A DNA stretch of 36,810 bases from Chthonomonadaceae bacterium (GTDB taxonomy: Bacteria; Armatimonadota; Chthonomonadetes; Chthonomonadales; Chthonomonadaceae). Location of the stretch: positions 1-36,810 of the forward strand of contig DAIDKH010000043.1 of assembly GCA_027450145.1 (NCBI GenBank), read 5' to 3'. The translations under genes were made by a program, and so were the position numbers. Shown piece by piece: positions 8,169-17,582 of this stretch. The notes under the pieces were generated by a model. That model ran no database searches. It saw nothing but the letters and a program-made list of their open reading frames with translations, and had not been told where the DNA came from. Position 1 is the first letter of the stretch. Each line of letters starts with the position of its first letter.

Positions 8169-9611
8169 GTGGTGAATGAGATGATCGTTCTTGATATCAA
8201 CCTGGCTGAAAGGCACCAGACTGTCAGACACTTTGGTGCCTCGGGTTGTTGGACGCTTGATCCAATCGGCGTGCAATGGTCAGAGGAAAACCGCGAGAAG
8301 TTGGCCCGATTACTGTTTTCTATTGAAGACGGTATCGGGCTTTCCAATTGGCGGTTCAACATTGGCGCAGGCAGCATATATGTTGATAAATTTGAGGATG
8401 CCTGGCGACTATCTGAGTGTTTTCGGCGTTCGTCCGATGAACCCTATGACTGGATGCGTCATGCAGGACAGCAATGGTTTCTGCAGGCTGCCATTAGGTA
8501 CAACGTGCCTAACTTCGCGGCATTTACCAACAGTCCTCCCTATTGGTTAACAAAAAATGGCCACGCCTGCTGTGACAAATCGTCTGGTTCTACCAATCTT
8601 CGGGACGGCGAACAGGTTTCTTTCGCCAAATTCCTAATCGATGTGCTAAACCACTTCTCACAAATTGGTATCGTTTTTGATACCATAGAACCGATTAACG
8701 AGCCATCCTGGGCTTGGGAAGGCACCCAAGAGGGTTGCCGTTACAACAACGACGACATAAAATCTGTACTTCGTCCGTTGCATGCATTGCTCAAAGCTAG
8801 TGGACTACCTACTCATATTAGCGCGCCTGATACGGGTGACCTCACGGTTCTGCTGGACGATGAAATATTTCTAAAATGGGCTGGCGGGCAAGAGTTTGCG
8901 AAGGGTCCCGGGCCAGGTAACTATAGAAACACAATTCGCGATTTCCTGCGTGATGTTGAAATTGCGCCGATGCTGGGCGGGCACATTGCTGCGCATTCCT
9001 ACTGGACAGATGAAGGGGAACGCAATCTGATAGATCTACGTAGGGCCGTACGCGATAATCTTCACTCGATATCCCCAGGGGCGGAATTTTGGATGACCGA
9101 GTATTGTGTGATGCAAGCCGGTAGGGATATTGGTATGGAGACCGCCTTGCATATGGCTCGAACCATCCATCATGACATGGTGGATTGTGATGCCGCCTCG
9201 TGGCAATGGTGGCTAGCAGTGTCGCCGCATGATTACAAGGATGGATTGATCTATACGAACTATCGCGAGACAGGTGAGGAGGACATCATACCGTCTTGTT
9301 TGCTTTGGGTGATGGGAAATTACAGCCGGTACGTTCGTCCCGGCGCGGTGCGTGTGACGTCAAGCCTGAATGGTGCCACAGGTAGCATTACTAGTTCCGC
9401 CTACATTAACCTTTCAGGCTCTCTCGCCGTGATAGTAACCAACCATGGGTTCTCGCCGGAGCAAATCTCTGTACCTTCGGAACATGGGTTCGCAACAATG
9501 ACCACCGCGATCACCACCGACTCTGATGCTCTGGTGGAGGGTGCAAGGCTGGCCTTACCGACGACTGTCACTCTTCCAGCGCGCTCTGTTACAACCCTTA
9601 TATTGAAATGA
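8169..9611 (+). CDS. Glycoside hydrolase family 30-type enzyme, cytosolic
   Basis: At most 480 residues. The start is uncertain: GTG 8169, GTG 8172 or ATG 8181, the last with GGTG seven bases before it. No signal peptide is seen. The (beta/alpha)8 barrel carries the GH30 acid/base in EPINEP (Glu at codon 8700-8702, residue 174 counting from 8181) and the nucleophile in WMTEYCVM (Glu at codon 9099-9101, residue 307). The conserved FTNSPPYWLTKNG loop and GGHIAAHSYW are also typical, and a beta-sandwich side domain forms the C-terminus. Members cleave beta-glucosyl, xylosyl, fucosyl or 1,6-galactosyl linkages, and the closest resemblance here is to endo-beta-1,6-galactanase-like proteins. Its stop overlaps the next start (ATGA), so translation is coupled. 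Confidence 0.85.
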   Translation: MVNEMIVLDINLAERHQTVRHFGASGCWTLDPIGVQWSEENREKLARLLFSIEDGIGLSNWRFNIGAGSIYVDKFEDAWRLSECFRRSSDEPYDWMRHAGQQWFLQAAIRYNVPNFAAFTNSPPYWLTKNGHACCDKSSGSTNLRDGEQVSFAKFLIDVLNHFSQIGIVFDTIEPINEPSWAWEGTQEGCRYNNDDIKSVLRPLHALLKASGLPTHISAPDTGDLTVLLDDEIFLKWAGGQEFAKGPGPGNYRNTIRDFLRDVEIAPMLGGHIAAHSYWTDEGERNLIDLRRAVRDNLHSISPGAEFWMTEYCVMQAGRDIGMETALHMARTIHHDMVDCDAASWQWWLAVSPHDYKDGLIYTNYRETGEEDIIPSCLLWVMGNYSRYVRPGAVRVTSSLNGATGSITSSAYINLSGSLAVIVTNHGFSPEQISVPSEHGFATMTTAITTDSDALVEGARLALPTTVTLPARSVTTLILK

Positions 9612-10243
9612 AATTAGTCGTGTTTGGAGCGACGGGGCGGACTGGCAAGCTAATCGTAGCGGAAGCGGCAAAGGCTGGCCACGAGGTTACTGCATTTGTG
9701 CGTCGACCACAAACTGGATCGACGCAACCAGCAGTCCACGAGGTAGTTGGAAATTCCGAAAATTACGAAGACGTGTACCGTGCGATAATTGGCCAGGACG
9801 CCTGCCTTTCTGCCTTAGGGGCTCGTGACCTTAAAACTGATGACCTGCTTACGAACAGTATGCGCAACATTTTACGAGCGATGGACAGTTCAGCCGTCTC
9901 TAGACTGGTGGTTTTGGGTGCCGCCGGGGCACTCCACAATGCGGGTGCGAACCAGAGTGCATTGCGACGGCTATCGTTCTACATCATTCGCTCAACTTTC
10001 CTGCGGCATCCATTTCAAGACTCTGCCGCTCAGCAACAGCTTATTGAAAATAGCACCACGGCCTACACCGTGGTATGCCCACCGCGCCTTACGGATGAGG
10101 CAGGGCGGGGGGTGTGGCGCGAGGACATGGCAGCACTGCCGCCTAGGGGACTTACAATCGCCCGTCAGGATGTTGCAGCATTCATGTTACATGTGTTGGA
10201 GGATCCCGCCTACTTTCGCAGATCGCCGCATGTTTCCTGGTAG
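9608..10243 (+). CDS. NAD(P)-binding atypical short-chain dehydrogenase (NmrA/BVR-B-like)
   Basis: A 211-residue protein whose ATG overlaps the TGA of the GH30 gene in ATGA. The N-terminal Rossmann motif is VVFGATGRTGKLIV (about residues 4-17), followed by GHEVTAFVRRP with the arginine pair expected for NADP binding. LVVLGAAGAL stands near residue 100 and a tyrosine-poor active site follows, as in flavin-reductase/biliverdin-reductase-B-type and NmrA-like proteins of the NAD(P)H-binding PF13460 class. The substrate is unknown. Coupling to a glycosidase may be incidental. Confidence 0.82.
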   Translation: MKLVVFGATGRTGKLIVAEAAKAGHEVTAFVRRPQTGSTQPAVHEVVGNSENYEDVYRAIIGQDACLSALGARDLKTDDLLTNSMRNILRAMDSSAVSRLVVLGAAGALHNAGANQSALRRLSFYIIRSTFLRHPFQDSAAQQQLIENSTTAYTVVCPPRLTDEAGRGVWREDMAALPPRGLTIARQDVAAFMLHVLEDPAYFRRSPHVSW

Positions 10244-10309
10244 AAGGCTCGAGCCTTACAGGAGTCTGCCTCAAGATTTGAATACAATGTGTATAGACCG
10301 GAATGTACA

Positions 10310-10338
10310 TTGCCCGCAGTCGATAATTCTGCGGGCAA
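10310..10338. terminator. Hairpin between convergent genes, possible bidirectional terminator
   Basis: A perfect 10-bp stem, TTGCCCGCAG (10310-10319) with CTGCGGGCAA (10329-10338), and a 9-base loop, placed between the SDR and GH5 stop codons. Neither side has a strong T-run, so intrinsic termination is only moderately supported. Confidence 0.5.
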
Positions 10339-10350
10339 TTATAGAGATTA

Positions 10351-11472
10351 CTACTTGGAGACTTGGGACGTTGAAGACGGCAGGTAAGGGGGGAGTTTAC
10401 CCGCTAACGCATCCTTTACAAACACGCCAAAGTAAGGTGTCGGCGTGTAATTCCAGTCGGAAATAAGGTCTGGACCCGCGCTTGGATGCAAGTCCCAAGC
10501 CGTCCAGTTCCAGTGATGTTTCTGCATTGCATTGAGGGTCTCCAGTATCCACCGATTGTTCTTTGCCCCTTTATCCGTGGCACTTGTACCAAACTCGCTA
10601 ACGATCACCGGGAATTTGGCTGTGGCCGCCTCCATCTCAGTTATCCACTGCCTTACGGTCTCTCCCTTAAAGGGATAGTCATGATTTGCGTAAATCACTC
10701 CACTACCATGCGGGTCCTGCAGTGCGTAGCCGTTAAGAATTCCGCTGAAGTCATAAGCCCAGTTCAACCCGCCTGCGAGCACTACATTCCTGGCTCCCGT
10801 GCTACGGATGGTGTTTAACAACGTCTGCAGACCAACAGCATGGTAACTCAAAACGGTACCTGTTTGATGATCGCTCTCAGTTACAGGGCCGCCATCTCGC
10901 CAAATCTTCCATGAAACACCATGCGGTTCATTGTACAAGTCAAAAATCACCGCAGGGTTGTTTGCATATACTTTTGCAAAACTCTTCCAGAAAGTGATGG
11001 TGTTGAGGTCTGGCATGAGATGTTGCCCGATATTTTTACCCCACTGATTTTCGTCAGACCAGTGATCGTCCAGAATAACATAGCTGTTCAACGAGGAAAT
11101 AGTCTTCACGATTTCGGCTACCAGCGCTCTGTAAGCCGCTCCACCATCTTTCTGCTCTGGTCCTCGGCCAAACCAGCGGTCCTGGGAAAGTGGCAGTCGA
11201 ATGATATTAGCGTGCCAGTCCTTAATCGCTGTGGCAACTGTGGTGAGGATATGGCCCTGTCCATCGCTTGTCCATTCCATACTTGCACAATCAACACCAC
11301 GCAATAGAACCGGCTGATTTTGTGCGTTAAGTATCTGGTTACCTTCTACATGCAATGGTGATGGAGCTGCGGACGCCCGCAACGCCCCCATTGCAATCGT
11401 AACCAACGATAGCGCAATCACAAAGTTACGTGAAGGTGAGATGCGTAAATCTTTATAAGAGTGCCGCTTCAT
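10351..11472 (-). CDS. Secreted GH5 endoglucanase/cellulase-like enzyme
   Basis: A 373-residue product starting at ATG 11472 with GGAG five bases upstream. The signal peptide has a basic n-region, a hydrophobic core and an ASA-A cleavage site near residue 36. The mature domain begins with the GH5 pattern of a line 'NxILNAQNQPVLLRGVDC', then IRLPLSQDRW. The acid/base is Glu182 in LYNEPHG and the nucleophile is Glu293 in VSEFGTS, as expected for the family. There is WTAWDLHP near the end. Family members hydrolyse beta-1,4-glucans, mannans or xylans, and the exact substrate is not readable. It has its own promoter and is not in an operon. With the intracellular GH30 and GH78 proteins, it suggests polysaccharide use. 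Confidence 0.9.
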   Translation of the reverse strand: MKRHSYKDLRISPSRNFVIALSLVTIAMGALRASAAPSPLHVEGNQILNAQNQPVLLRGVDCASMEWTSDGQGHILTTVATAIKDWHANIIRLPLSQDRWFGRGPEQKDGGAAYRALVAEIVKTISSLNSYVILDDHWSDENQWGKNIGQHLMPDLNTITFWKSFAKVYANNPAVIFDLYNEPHGVSWKIWRDGGPVTESDHQTGTVLSYHAVGLQTLLNTIRSTGARNVVLAGGLNWAYDFSGILNGYALQDPHGSGVIYANHDYPFKGETVRQWITEMEAATAKFPVIVSEFGTSATDKGAKNNRWILETLNAMQKHHWNWTAWDLHPSAGPDLISDWNYTPTPYFGVFVKDALAGKLPPYLPSSTSQVSK

Positions 11473-11506
11473 TACTGCTCCAATACTTGAGGAATTTGTT
11501 GGCTAT

Positions 11507-11535
11507 ATACTATCCGCTTTAACGTTTATTGTCAA
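11507..11535 (-). promoter_or_regulatory. Sigma-70-type promoter for the GH5 gene
   Basis: On the minus strand TTGACA (11530-11535, a perfect -35) stands 17 bases before TAGTAT (11507-11512). The start codon of the GH5 gene follows about 34 bases after the -10 box. Confidence 0.65.
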
Positions 11536-11608
11536 TCTAAATACTGCAACATTGAGAATGAGGACAATGGTGATGGCCAACACGATCGTAACAGCAATCA
11601 CAGCGGAC

Positions 11609-11638
11609 AAAAATATATTGCAGAACTACAGATCTGCA
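11609..11638 (-). terminator. Rho-independent terminator downstream of tsaB
   Basis: Read on the minus strand, the inverted repeat TGCAGA (11633-11638) and TCTGCA (11619-11624), with an 8-base loop, is followed by ATATATTTTT. It lies 115 bases beyond the tsaB stop and would separate the pyrF-tsaE-tsaB operon from the GH5 gene. The remaining spacer (11473-11753) shows no gene that I can support. Confidence 0.5.
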
Positions 11639-11753
11639 TGATCTTTTTAGCAAAACTTAATGGAATTGTCTAAAATATTCAACCTGGATGAAATAGGATT
11701 GCATCTGTCGAGCTTCCAATTGGGTTCATCCGTGTGCATTAGAGCCTGGACTA

Positions 11754-12485
11754 TTACGGTATCTTCACCGGTGAATGTTGCGGAATAGGTACCTTTGGTT
11801 GCGAAATTGGCGGCGGTGCAAGATATGCCGGTGCAAGCGTAATAGGATCTTCTCCTCCGTCCTCAGATAAATGGCGGGCATATGCAAGACGTCCAACAGA
11901 CTGCGCTGAGGGCCATTGCAACGCGTGTACGACCTGAATTTTATGTTCTGCCATACTGGCTGAAATGGCAGACGAACCCTCGCCACATAGTAATACCGGT
12001 TGGTCAAATCCCATTAACAGTTCGAGGAACTGTTCGATTTCTCGCGCCTCCGGAGGAAGCAACACAGATGGTACGCTTTTGCGGACGTGGTAAGCCGCTG
12101 CGAACACCACGGATTTTCGACACGGAAGCACACATGCTACGACATGCGACTCTAAACCATAGAACGGCTCCGCCAGGGCCGCGAGTGTAGAAATGCCATA
12201 AAGTGGACAGTGAAGCACTAGGGAAAGTGTCTTCGCGGTGGTCACTCCGATGCGAGTACCAGTGAATGAGCCTGGTCCCACGCCGACGGCTATACTGCAG
12301 ATCTGTTCAAGCACTACGCAATTATTCTTTAACACCTGGTTGATAATGTCCATAAGGCGTTCAGAGAGATGCATGTTATGCTTAAACGTAACCTCTTCAC
12401 GCAACTCGCCGCTGGACAAGAGCGCAACTGAGCAAATATCTCCCGATGTCTCTAAAGCAAGCATCCACTGTTGCCGTTCAGCCAT
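11754..12485 (-). CDS. tsaB: tRNA t6A biosynthesis protein TsaB
   Basis: A 243-residue cytoplasmic protein of the ASKHA fold, beginning at ATG 12485. MLALETSGDICSVAL opens the first phosphate-binding strand. The hallmark GPGSFTGTRIGV lies near residues 72-83, and HLSERLM is also conserved. TsaB pairs with TsaD and TsaE to make threonylcarbamoyl-adenosine at position 37 of ANN-reading tRNAs. TsaB itself lacks catalysis and scaffolds TsaD. It overlaps tsaE by 8 bases, which is a common arrangement, though tsaD and rimI are not in the window. The C-terminus after ITLAPAYL is proline-rich. Confidence 0.93.
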   Translation of the reverse strand: MAERQQWMLALETSGDICSVALLSSGELREEVTFKHNMHLSERLMDIINQVLKNNCVVLEQICSIAVGVGPGSFTGTRIGVTTAKTLSLVLHCPLYGISTLAALAEPFYGLESHVVACVLPCRKSVVFAAAYHVRKSVPSVLLPPEAREIEQFLELLMGFDQPVLLCGEGSSAISASMAEHKIQVVHALQWPSAQSVGRLAYARHLSEDGGEDPITLAPAYLAPPPISQPKVPIPQHSPVKIP

Positions 12486-12957
12486 GTTCGATTATGCCCT
12501 TCAAAGCGTCGATTCGACTCATCACAGGTGTAGCGGCGGAACTTATAGATATGTGTCGCTCGTCGCTATCAGCATTTATTGGTGTTATTTCGACCAGGAT
12601 GCAGTTCTCGGAAAGCGCTTCTATGATCCGGTCGGCCCATTCTACTATCAGTACTGCACTATCTACGGCGAGGTCATAGAATCCTAAATCATATAGGTCG
12701 TTGCTAGATGCAAGCCGATATGCATCCATGTGGATGATGGGAATATTACCGGGTAGGTGATTTATCAACGAGAATGTGGGACTAGTGGCAGGAACGTCGG
12801 CGTTCAGCGCACGTGCGATTCCGCGTACGAATGTTGTTTTACCTGCACCAAGATCACCTTTAAGAGCAATCGTATCTCCGGGCCGCAATAAGTGAGCGAG
12901 TTGCAACGCAACTTCTTCAGTTTCAGCAGCACTGGACGTCAGGAATGTGAGTGACAT
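12478..12957 (-). CDS. tsaE: tRNA t6A biosynthesis ATPase TsaE
   Basis: A 159-residue ATPase. The P-loop is GDLGAGKTT near residues 34-42, followed by FVRGIARAL. SPTFSLIN and HMDAYRL contain the conserved TsaE segments, and VEWADRI near residue 112 is the family signature. Its ATP hydrolysis resets the TsaBD complex during t6A synthesis. It overlaps pyrF by 19 bases upstream and tsaB by 8 bases downstream, so the three genes are almost surely one transcript with coupled translation. Confidence 0.94.
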   Translation of the reverse strand: MSLTFLTSSAAETEEVALQLAHLLRPGDTIALKGDLGAGKTTFVRGIARALNADVPATSPTFSLINHLPGNIPIIHMDAYRLASSNDLYDLGFYDLAVDSAVLIVEWADRIIEALSENCILVEITPINADSDERHISISSAATPVMSRIDALKGIIEHG

Positions 12958-13679
12958 CCCGTCACCATTTCTGCAGCAATGGCCTGTGCAGCTGCCACAG
13001 GATCATCCGCTCCCAAGATTGGGCGCCCGACCACAAGGTAATCAGAACCAGCAGCCACCGCCTCGGCAGGTGTCATTACTCTAGCCTGATCGCCATGGAG
13101 CGCGTTAGCAGGTCGTACACCAGGGGTTACAATCAGAAAATCTGGTTGTGGCACAGCGTTGCGTATAGCGCGTGCCTCATGTGGTGAAGCGATCACGCCG
13201 TCGCAACCTGCACTAGCCGCAAGCATAGCCAGGTGAACCGCGTGTGTCTTCGCTGTTCCCTCCACCAGGAGTTCATTGTTCAAAACTGTGTCCGAGATAC
13301 TAGTCAGTACTGTGACTGCGAAGAGTTTTGGGCGAGTGATTTGATGTAGGTTCGCTTCCTGTTCGGCTGCCTCTCGGGCAGCTTCGAGCATAGCTTTGCC
13401 GCCAGATGCATGAACGGTAACACACCAGACATGGAGGCGAGTAATCGCGCGCATTGCTGCGGCCACCGTATTAGGAATATCGTGGAGTTTCGCATCCAGA
13501 AATATCCGGTCGGCGCCGCTACTTCGTAATTCATCAAGTGCCCTTATTCCTGCACTATAGAGCAACTCAAAGCCAACCTTATAAACGCCAACATTATCCC
13601 CAAGCGTTGAAACTGCGTTACATGCCTGATCCACTGTTGGAAGGTCTAGCGGCAGAATAATTCTTGAACCAGGTTGCAT
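12939..13679 (-). CDS. pyrF: Orotidine-5'-phosphate decarboxylase
   Basis: A 246-residue TIM-barrel enzyme starting at ATG 13679 with GGAG six bases upstream. ILPLDLP at the start holds the first substrate aspartate, and [13 protein letters not shown] carries the catalytic D-x-K-x-x-D set. VTVHASGG and TPGVRP (phosphate-binding) follow, with VVGRPI near the end. It converts OMP to UMP, the last step of pyrimidine synthesis. It is the first gene of the minus-strand operon with tsaE and tsaB, and lies 88 bases downstream of the 3' end of tRNA-His, so the tRNA promoter may read into it. Confidence 0.95.
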   Translation of the reverse strand: MQPGSRIILPLDLPTVDQACNAVSTLGDNVGVYKVGFELLYSAGIRALDELRSSGADRIFLDAKLHDIPNTVAAAMRAITRLHVWCVTVHASGGKAMLEAAREAAEQEANLHQITRPKLFAVTVLTSISDTVLNNELLVEGTAKTHAVHLAMLAASAGCDGVIASPHEARAIRNAVPQPDFLIVTPGVRPANALHGDQARVMTPAEAVAAGSDYLVVGRPILGADDPVAAAQAIAAEMVTGCHSHS

Positions 13680-13766
13680 GGAGAACTCCAGTGGGGAACG
13701 GCATCAGATTGAGTACAAACTCGGCAAAACTTTTACAATCGATGCAACAATGCTGCGAAAACAAAG

Positions 13767-13841
13767 GGCGACTGATCGGACTTGAACCGACGACCTCCAG
13801 GGCCACAACCTGGCACTCTAACCACCTGAGCTACAGTCGCC
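13767..13841 (-). tRNA. tRNA-His (anticodon GTG)
   Basis: On the minus strand the 5' GGCGACTG pairs with 3' CAGTCGCC over 8 positions. This is the histidine-specific eight-pair acceptor with an encoded G at -1 opposite C73. The anticodon loop TTGTGGC gives GTG at 13804-13806, and the T arm contains GGTTCAAGTCC. CCA is not encoded. Confidence 0.96.
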
Positions 13842-13852
13842 ATAACCTCAAG

Positions 13853-13882
13853 ATTATAGCATGACAAAATTCGCGCTGTCAA
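13853..13882 (-). promoter_or_regulatory. Near-consensus promoter of tRNA-His
   Basis: On the minus strand a perfect TTGACA (13877-13882) is followed after 18 bases by a perfect TATAAT (13853-13858). The tRNA begins 11 bases further on. It may also drive pyrF-tsaE-tsaB. Confidence 0.82.
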
Positions 13883-14049
13883 ATTCATGGTCGCGGTTTA
13901 AGTCCTCGTTGTCTCGTGGAGATTAGTGACCATAATGACCAGATCAACGTGTTTTAGGGCGGCAGGTTTTATCGGCCACTGCGTTGAACTATACTGTTGC
14001 TAGGTAGGTATCTTGCCACCTGTTGTCACCGTGACGGGAGTTACAGTTT

Positions 14050-16512
14050 ATGCGCACCACCATCGAGACCGATCCTTTTGCTGCCGAAATTGCCGGGGCC
14101 GAGTGGCACCGAGACGGCATATGGCCCGCCCAATGGGTAAAACCACCATCTTACGAGGCAATTCACCTGGCTAACAACACGCCATGCCGTGTTCCGGATT
14201 GGGTCACTGTGTTGGAGCTCGAGCCAGGCAAATTTGTCGCAGCATACCGCCTCTTCGTCGACGTGCAGTCCGACGTGGACGTACGCCTTCATGTGGCTGC
14301 GGATGAGCGCTACGTGTTTTTTCTTGATGGTGAATTGCAAGGGCGCGGTAGTGAGCGCGGCGATGCCAATCATTGGCGCTTTGAGACCTATGACCTTCAC
14401 CTGGCGGCAGGTACACACGTGCTGGTAATGCAAGTTTGGGCATTGGGGCAGCTGGCTCCATTCGCGCAACACAGTTTAAACCCGGGCTTGATGGTTGCAG
14501 CACAAGATCCGGATGCCCGCAGGTTGTTTAACACCGGGCAGGCATCGTGGCAGGTCAAGGTATTACCGGGGTACAGTTTTGTTGATCCAAATCCAGCCTG
14601 GGGAACAGGCGCCAACCTCCTGATTGATGGGTCGCAACATTGCTGGGGATTTCAACACGGCGAAGGTGAAGGCTGGCAGGATGTTGAGCCGGGAGAAGTA
14701 GCCGTTAATGCTCGCCGCAACGACCGGGTTCCTTCGCATTTGCTTCAGCCAGCATCGCTGCCGCCACAGCTGTCACAGCGGTTCACAAACTTAATTGTGA
14801 AGCATATTGAGCAGGTTGAAAGCGCCGAAACTGCGTCCATACCTGTTAGGTCCGACGCCTGCGATGAGCCAGCCGTAAGTTTGTGGCAGGCCATGTTGAC
14901 AGGGGATGGAAGCGTCGAGATTGGCCCCCATATGCGCTGGCGAGTGCTAATTGATCTGGAGTCGTACGTATGCGCCTATCCGTCGCTCTCGGTTAGTGGA
15001 GGCGACGGTGCCGTCATACGGCTGCACTGGCAGGAGGCGCTGTACAATGAACCCGACGCACACAATAAAGGGACCCGAAATGGTATTGAGGGCAAGTACT
15101 TTACATCGGTGTGGACACATCGAAGTGCAGTAGGCGATATCTTCGTACTGGATGGTGGACAAAACCGCACTTACGACACTCTGTGGTGGCAATGTGGGCG
15201 ATTCATTGAGATCTATGTGGAAACGCATAACGAGGCGGTTACATTTCACCGCCTAGCACTTACCGAGACCCGGTATCCGCTGGAAATGACCGGAACATTC
15301 TCGTCGTCTCATCGCGGACTCTCTGAGGTTGTCCCCATTATGTTGCGCGGGTTGCAGATGTGCAGCCATGAAACCTACATGGATTGCCCGTTCTATGAGC
15401 AGTTAATGTATGTCGGTGATACCAGGCTGGAGGCACTCACCACGTACGTACTCACTGCAGATGCGCGTTTACCCCACAAGGCAATTGGCATGTTTGATGC
15501 ATCCAGAATGCAGAGTGGACTGACCCAATCCAGGTATCCGAGCAGGGTACTACAAACGATACCGCCATTCTCACTGTGGTGGGTCGCAATGCTCTACGAT
15601 TATTGGTATTGGCGCGACGACGCTGCATCCGTGCAGCAGATGCTCTCTGGTGCGCGTGGTGTCGTAGACTGCTTTTTACGTGGGATGGACTCGCGAGGCT
15701 TAGTGACTGCACCGACCGGGTGGAACTATATGGACTGGGTTCCCGCTTGGAGAAGCGGAGTACCACCAGATGGCGATTATGGTGTGAGTGCGGTAATTAA
15801 CTGGCAATTGGTCATGGTGTTGGGGATGTTAGCTGAAATGGAAGGCAGCCTTGGCGAGCCAGAACTCGCAATGCGCAATGAACGAATAGCCACAGACCTG
15901 GCAGCAAGCCTTACATCGCATTTTTGGGTGCAAGAACGTAAGCTTTTCGCGGACAATTTGGATCACACACTGTTTTCAGAACATACTCAATGCCTAGCAA
16001 TACTGAGCCATCGGTTAACACCCCAGCGGATACGTGAAACGGTGGAGGGTCTTCTGCAGGCCGAGTCCATAGAACGTACTACGGTGTACTTCACTCACTA
16101 TCTGTTCGAGGCACTCACTATGACTGGGCACACCGAACGGCTGTTGGATCGAATGAAGTTATGGTTCGATCTGAAATCACAAGGCTTCGTAACTACTGTG
16201 GAGGAGCCGGAGCCATCTCGCTCAGATTGTCACGGGTGGGGTGCTCATCCGCTTTACCATTATTATGCCTCCCTTTTAGGAATACGGCCGGGAAGCCCGG
16301 GATTCCAAACTGTTGAGATTGCTCCACAGCCTGCGACTCTTACTAGGATTGGTGGTGAACTACCCCATCCTCACGGCACAATTGCTGCAGAGTTTGCTTT
16401 AGAAGGGGGCCGTTGGACGGGCTATGTACGGTTACCGGAGGGTTTAACTGGAACATTGAAGCTGAACGAACAGTTAATTCCGCTGCAGCCGGGCATTAAT
16501 TCGGTACATTAA
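14050..16512 (+). CDS. GH78 alpha-L-rhamnosidase, cytosolic
   Basis: An 820-residue protein from ATG 14050, with GGGAG 9 bases upstream and no signal peptide. The N-terminal third is beta-rich (a carbohydrate-binding-like module around residues 55-150 with VRLHVAADERYVFFLDG, then a second sandwich). The (alpha/alpha)6 catalytic domain contains MDCPFYEQLMYVGDTR near residues 440-455, corresponding to the CPxR(D/E)ExxGWxGD region that holds the general acid in GH78. GWNYMDWVP and HGWGAHPLYHYY also fit the family, and the C-terminal beta domain starts at about 745. It would remove terminal rhamnose from imported oligosaccharides or glycosides. A possible -10 TATACT (13990-13995), with a poor -35, lies upstream. 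Confidence 0.88.
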   Translation: MRTTIETDPFAAEIAGAEWHRDGIWPAQWVKPPSYEAIHLANNTPCRVPDWVTVLELEPGKFVAAYRLFVDVQSDVDVRLHVAADERYVFFLDGELQGRGSERGDANHWRFETYDLHLAAGTHVLVMQVWALGQLAPFAQHSLNPGLMVAAQDPDARRLFNTGQASWQVKVLPGYSFVDPNPAWGTGANLLIDGSQHCWGFQHGEGEGWQDVEPGEVAVNARRNDRVPSHLLQPASLPPQLSQRFTNLIVKHIEQVESAETASIPVRSDACDEPAVSLWQAMLTGDGSVEIGPHMRWRVLIDLESYVCAYPSLSVSGGDGAVIRLHWQEALYNEPDAHNKGTRNGIEGKYFTSVWTHRSAVGDIFVLDGGQNRTYDTLWWQCGRFIEIYVETHNEAVTFHRLALTETRYPLEMTGTFSSSHRGLSEVVPIMLRGLQMCSHETYMDCPFYEQLMYVGDTRLEALTTYVLTADARLPHKAIGMFDASRMQSGLTQSRYPSRVLQTIPPFSLWWVAMLYDYWYWRDDAASVQQMLSGARGVVDCFLRGMDSRGLVTAPTGWNYMDWVPAWRSGVPPDGDYGVSAVINWQLVMVLGMLAEMEGSLGEPELAMRNERIATDLAASLTSHFWVQERKLFADNLDHTLFSEHTQCLAILSHRLTPQRIRETVEGLLQAESIERTTVYFTHYLFEALTMTGHTERLLDRMKLWFDLKSQGFVTTVEEPEPSRSDCHGWGAHPLYHYYASLLGIRPGSPGFQTVEIAPQPATLTRIGGELPHPHGTIAAEFALEGGRWTGYVRLPEGLTGTLKLNEQLIPLQPGINSVH

Positions 16513-16613
16513 ATCTAATTCATTAGTAACGTGGCGTTAATGCCCTGTTATCTCACGTAGTAACAAGGTGAACCGCAAAAATTTGACCGTTAATTACAGG
16601 AGGAATCACGTAT

Positions 16614-17570
16614 TTGGAGCCTGAAGAGGTCGCTGCAAGAGCGCAACAGGTTGTACAGGCGGTTGAAGCCGTAATTGTTGGTAAAAACGATGTGGTATCT
16701 CTAGCTGTGGCTGTTATTTTGGCAAAGGGGCACTTGCTTATTGAGGATATCCCGGGAGTAGGGAAAACAACACTCGCACGAGCCCTCGCCGCAGCTCTTG
16801 GTCTTAAATTCAAGCGGATTCAATTCACACCAGACTTGTTGCCAAGTGACATTACTGGCTCGTCTGTTTTTAACCAGAAGACCTCAGAATTCGATGTTCG
16901 CACCGGCCCCGTTTTCGCCAACGTGGTGTTAGCGGATGAAATTAATCGCACCACCCCTAAAACGCAGGCAGCTCTCCTGGAGTGTATGGAGGAGAGTAAC
17001 GTCACCATTGATGGCTCTGCCTATTCTCTGCCAACACCGTTTTTCGTTATCGCCACGCAAAACAATATTGAGATGGCGGGTACCTATCCACTGCCAGAAG
17101 CTCAATTAGATAGGTTTATGGCACGAATCGCGATGGGGTATCCCGGGCGACAAGCAGAACTACAGATTCTTGATAGGCGGCATGGAACACCCGACGTTGA
17201 ATCCATCAAGCCCGTAACTTGTGGTGCCGAGATTTTACAGATGCAGGCGGAGGTTCTCAAGATTCACGTCGACTCGGTAGTTCAGGATTATCTGCTCGAT
17301 ATTGTGGACGGCACGCGAAAACATCAATCGGCACTACTGGGTGCATCACCGCGCGGGTCGTTGGCACTGCTGCATACATCGCAAGCGCTTGCCGCTCTGG
17401 AGGGCCGTCGTTTTGTAAAGCCGGACGACGTAAAGCGACTGGCACGCCTGGTATTGCCGCATCGCATTATTGTGCGACCCGAGCAACGCATGCGAGGCGT
17501 TTCAGCCGAGGATATCGTTGATCAGGTACTGCAACAGGTTCCAGCTCCGGTCTCAGGGAACCGTCGATAG
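16614..17570 (+). CDS. MoxR-type AAA+ ATPase
   Basis: A 318-residue AAA+ protein starting at TTG 16614, with AGGAGG ten bases upstream. Walker A is GVGKTT (residues 48-53), Walker B VLADEIN (about 105-111), and sensor-1 ATQN follows in FVIATQNNIEMAGTYPLPEAQLDRF. MoxR proteins act as chaperones for metal insertion or complex assembly and are normally encoded next to DUF58 and transglutaminase/VWA proteins, as here. The next gene starts 12 bases after its stop. Confidence 0.94.
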   Translation: MEPEEVAARAQQVVQAVEAVIVGKNDVVSLAVAVILAKGHLLIEDIPGVGKTTLARALAAALGLKFKRIQFTPDLLPSDITGSSVFNQKTSEFDVRTGPVFANVVLADEINRTTPKTQAALLECMEESNVTIDGSAYSLPTPFFVIATQNNIEMAGTYPLPEAQLDRFMARIAMGYPGRQAELQILDRRHGTPDVESIKPVTCGAEILQMQAEVLKIHVDSVVQDYLLDIVDGTRKHQSALLGASPRGSLALLHTSQALAALEGRRFVKPDDVKRLARLVLPHRIIVRPEQRMRGVSAEDIVDQVLQQVPAPVSGNRR

Positions 17571-17582
17571 TTGAGGTGCTGA

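Noticed and set aside
11503-11610. 35-residue hydrophobic open frame on the minus strand
   Set aside because: The product looks like a membrane segment or pilin start, but there is no ribosome site and the frame contains the GH5 promoter.
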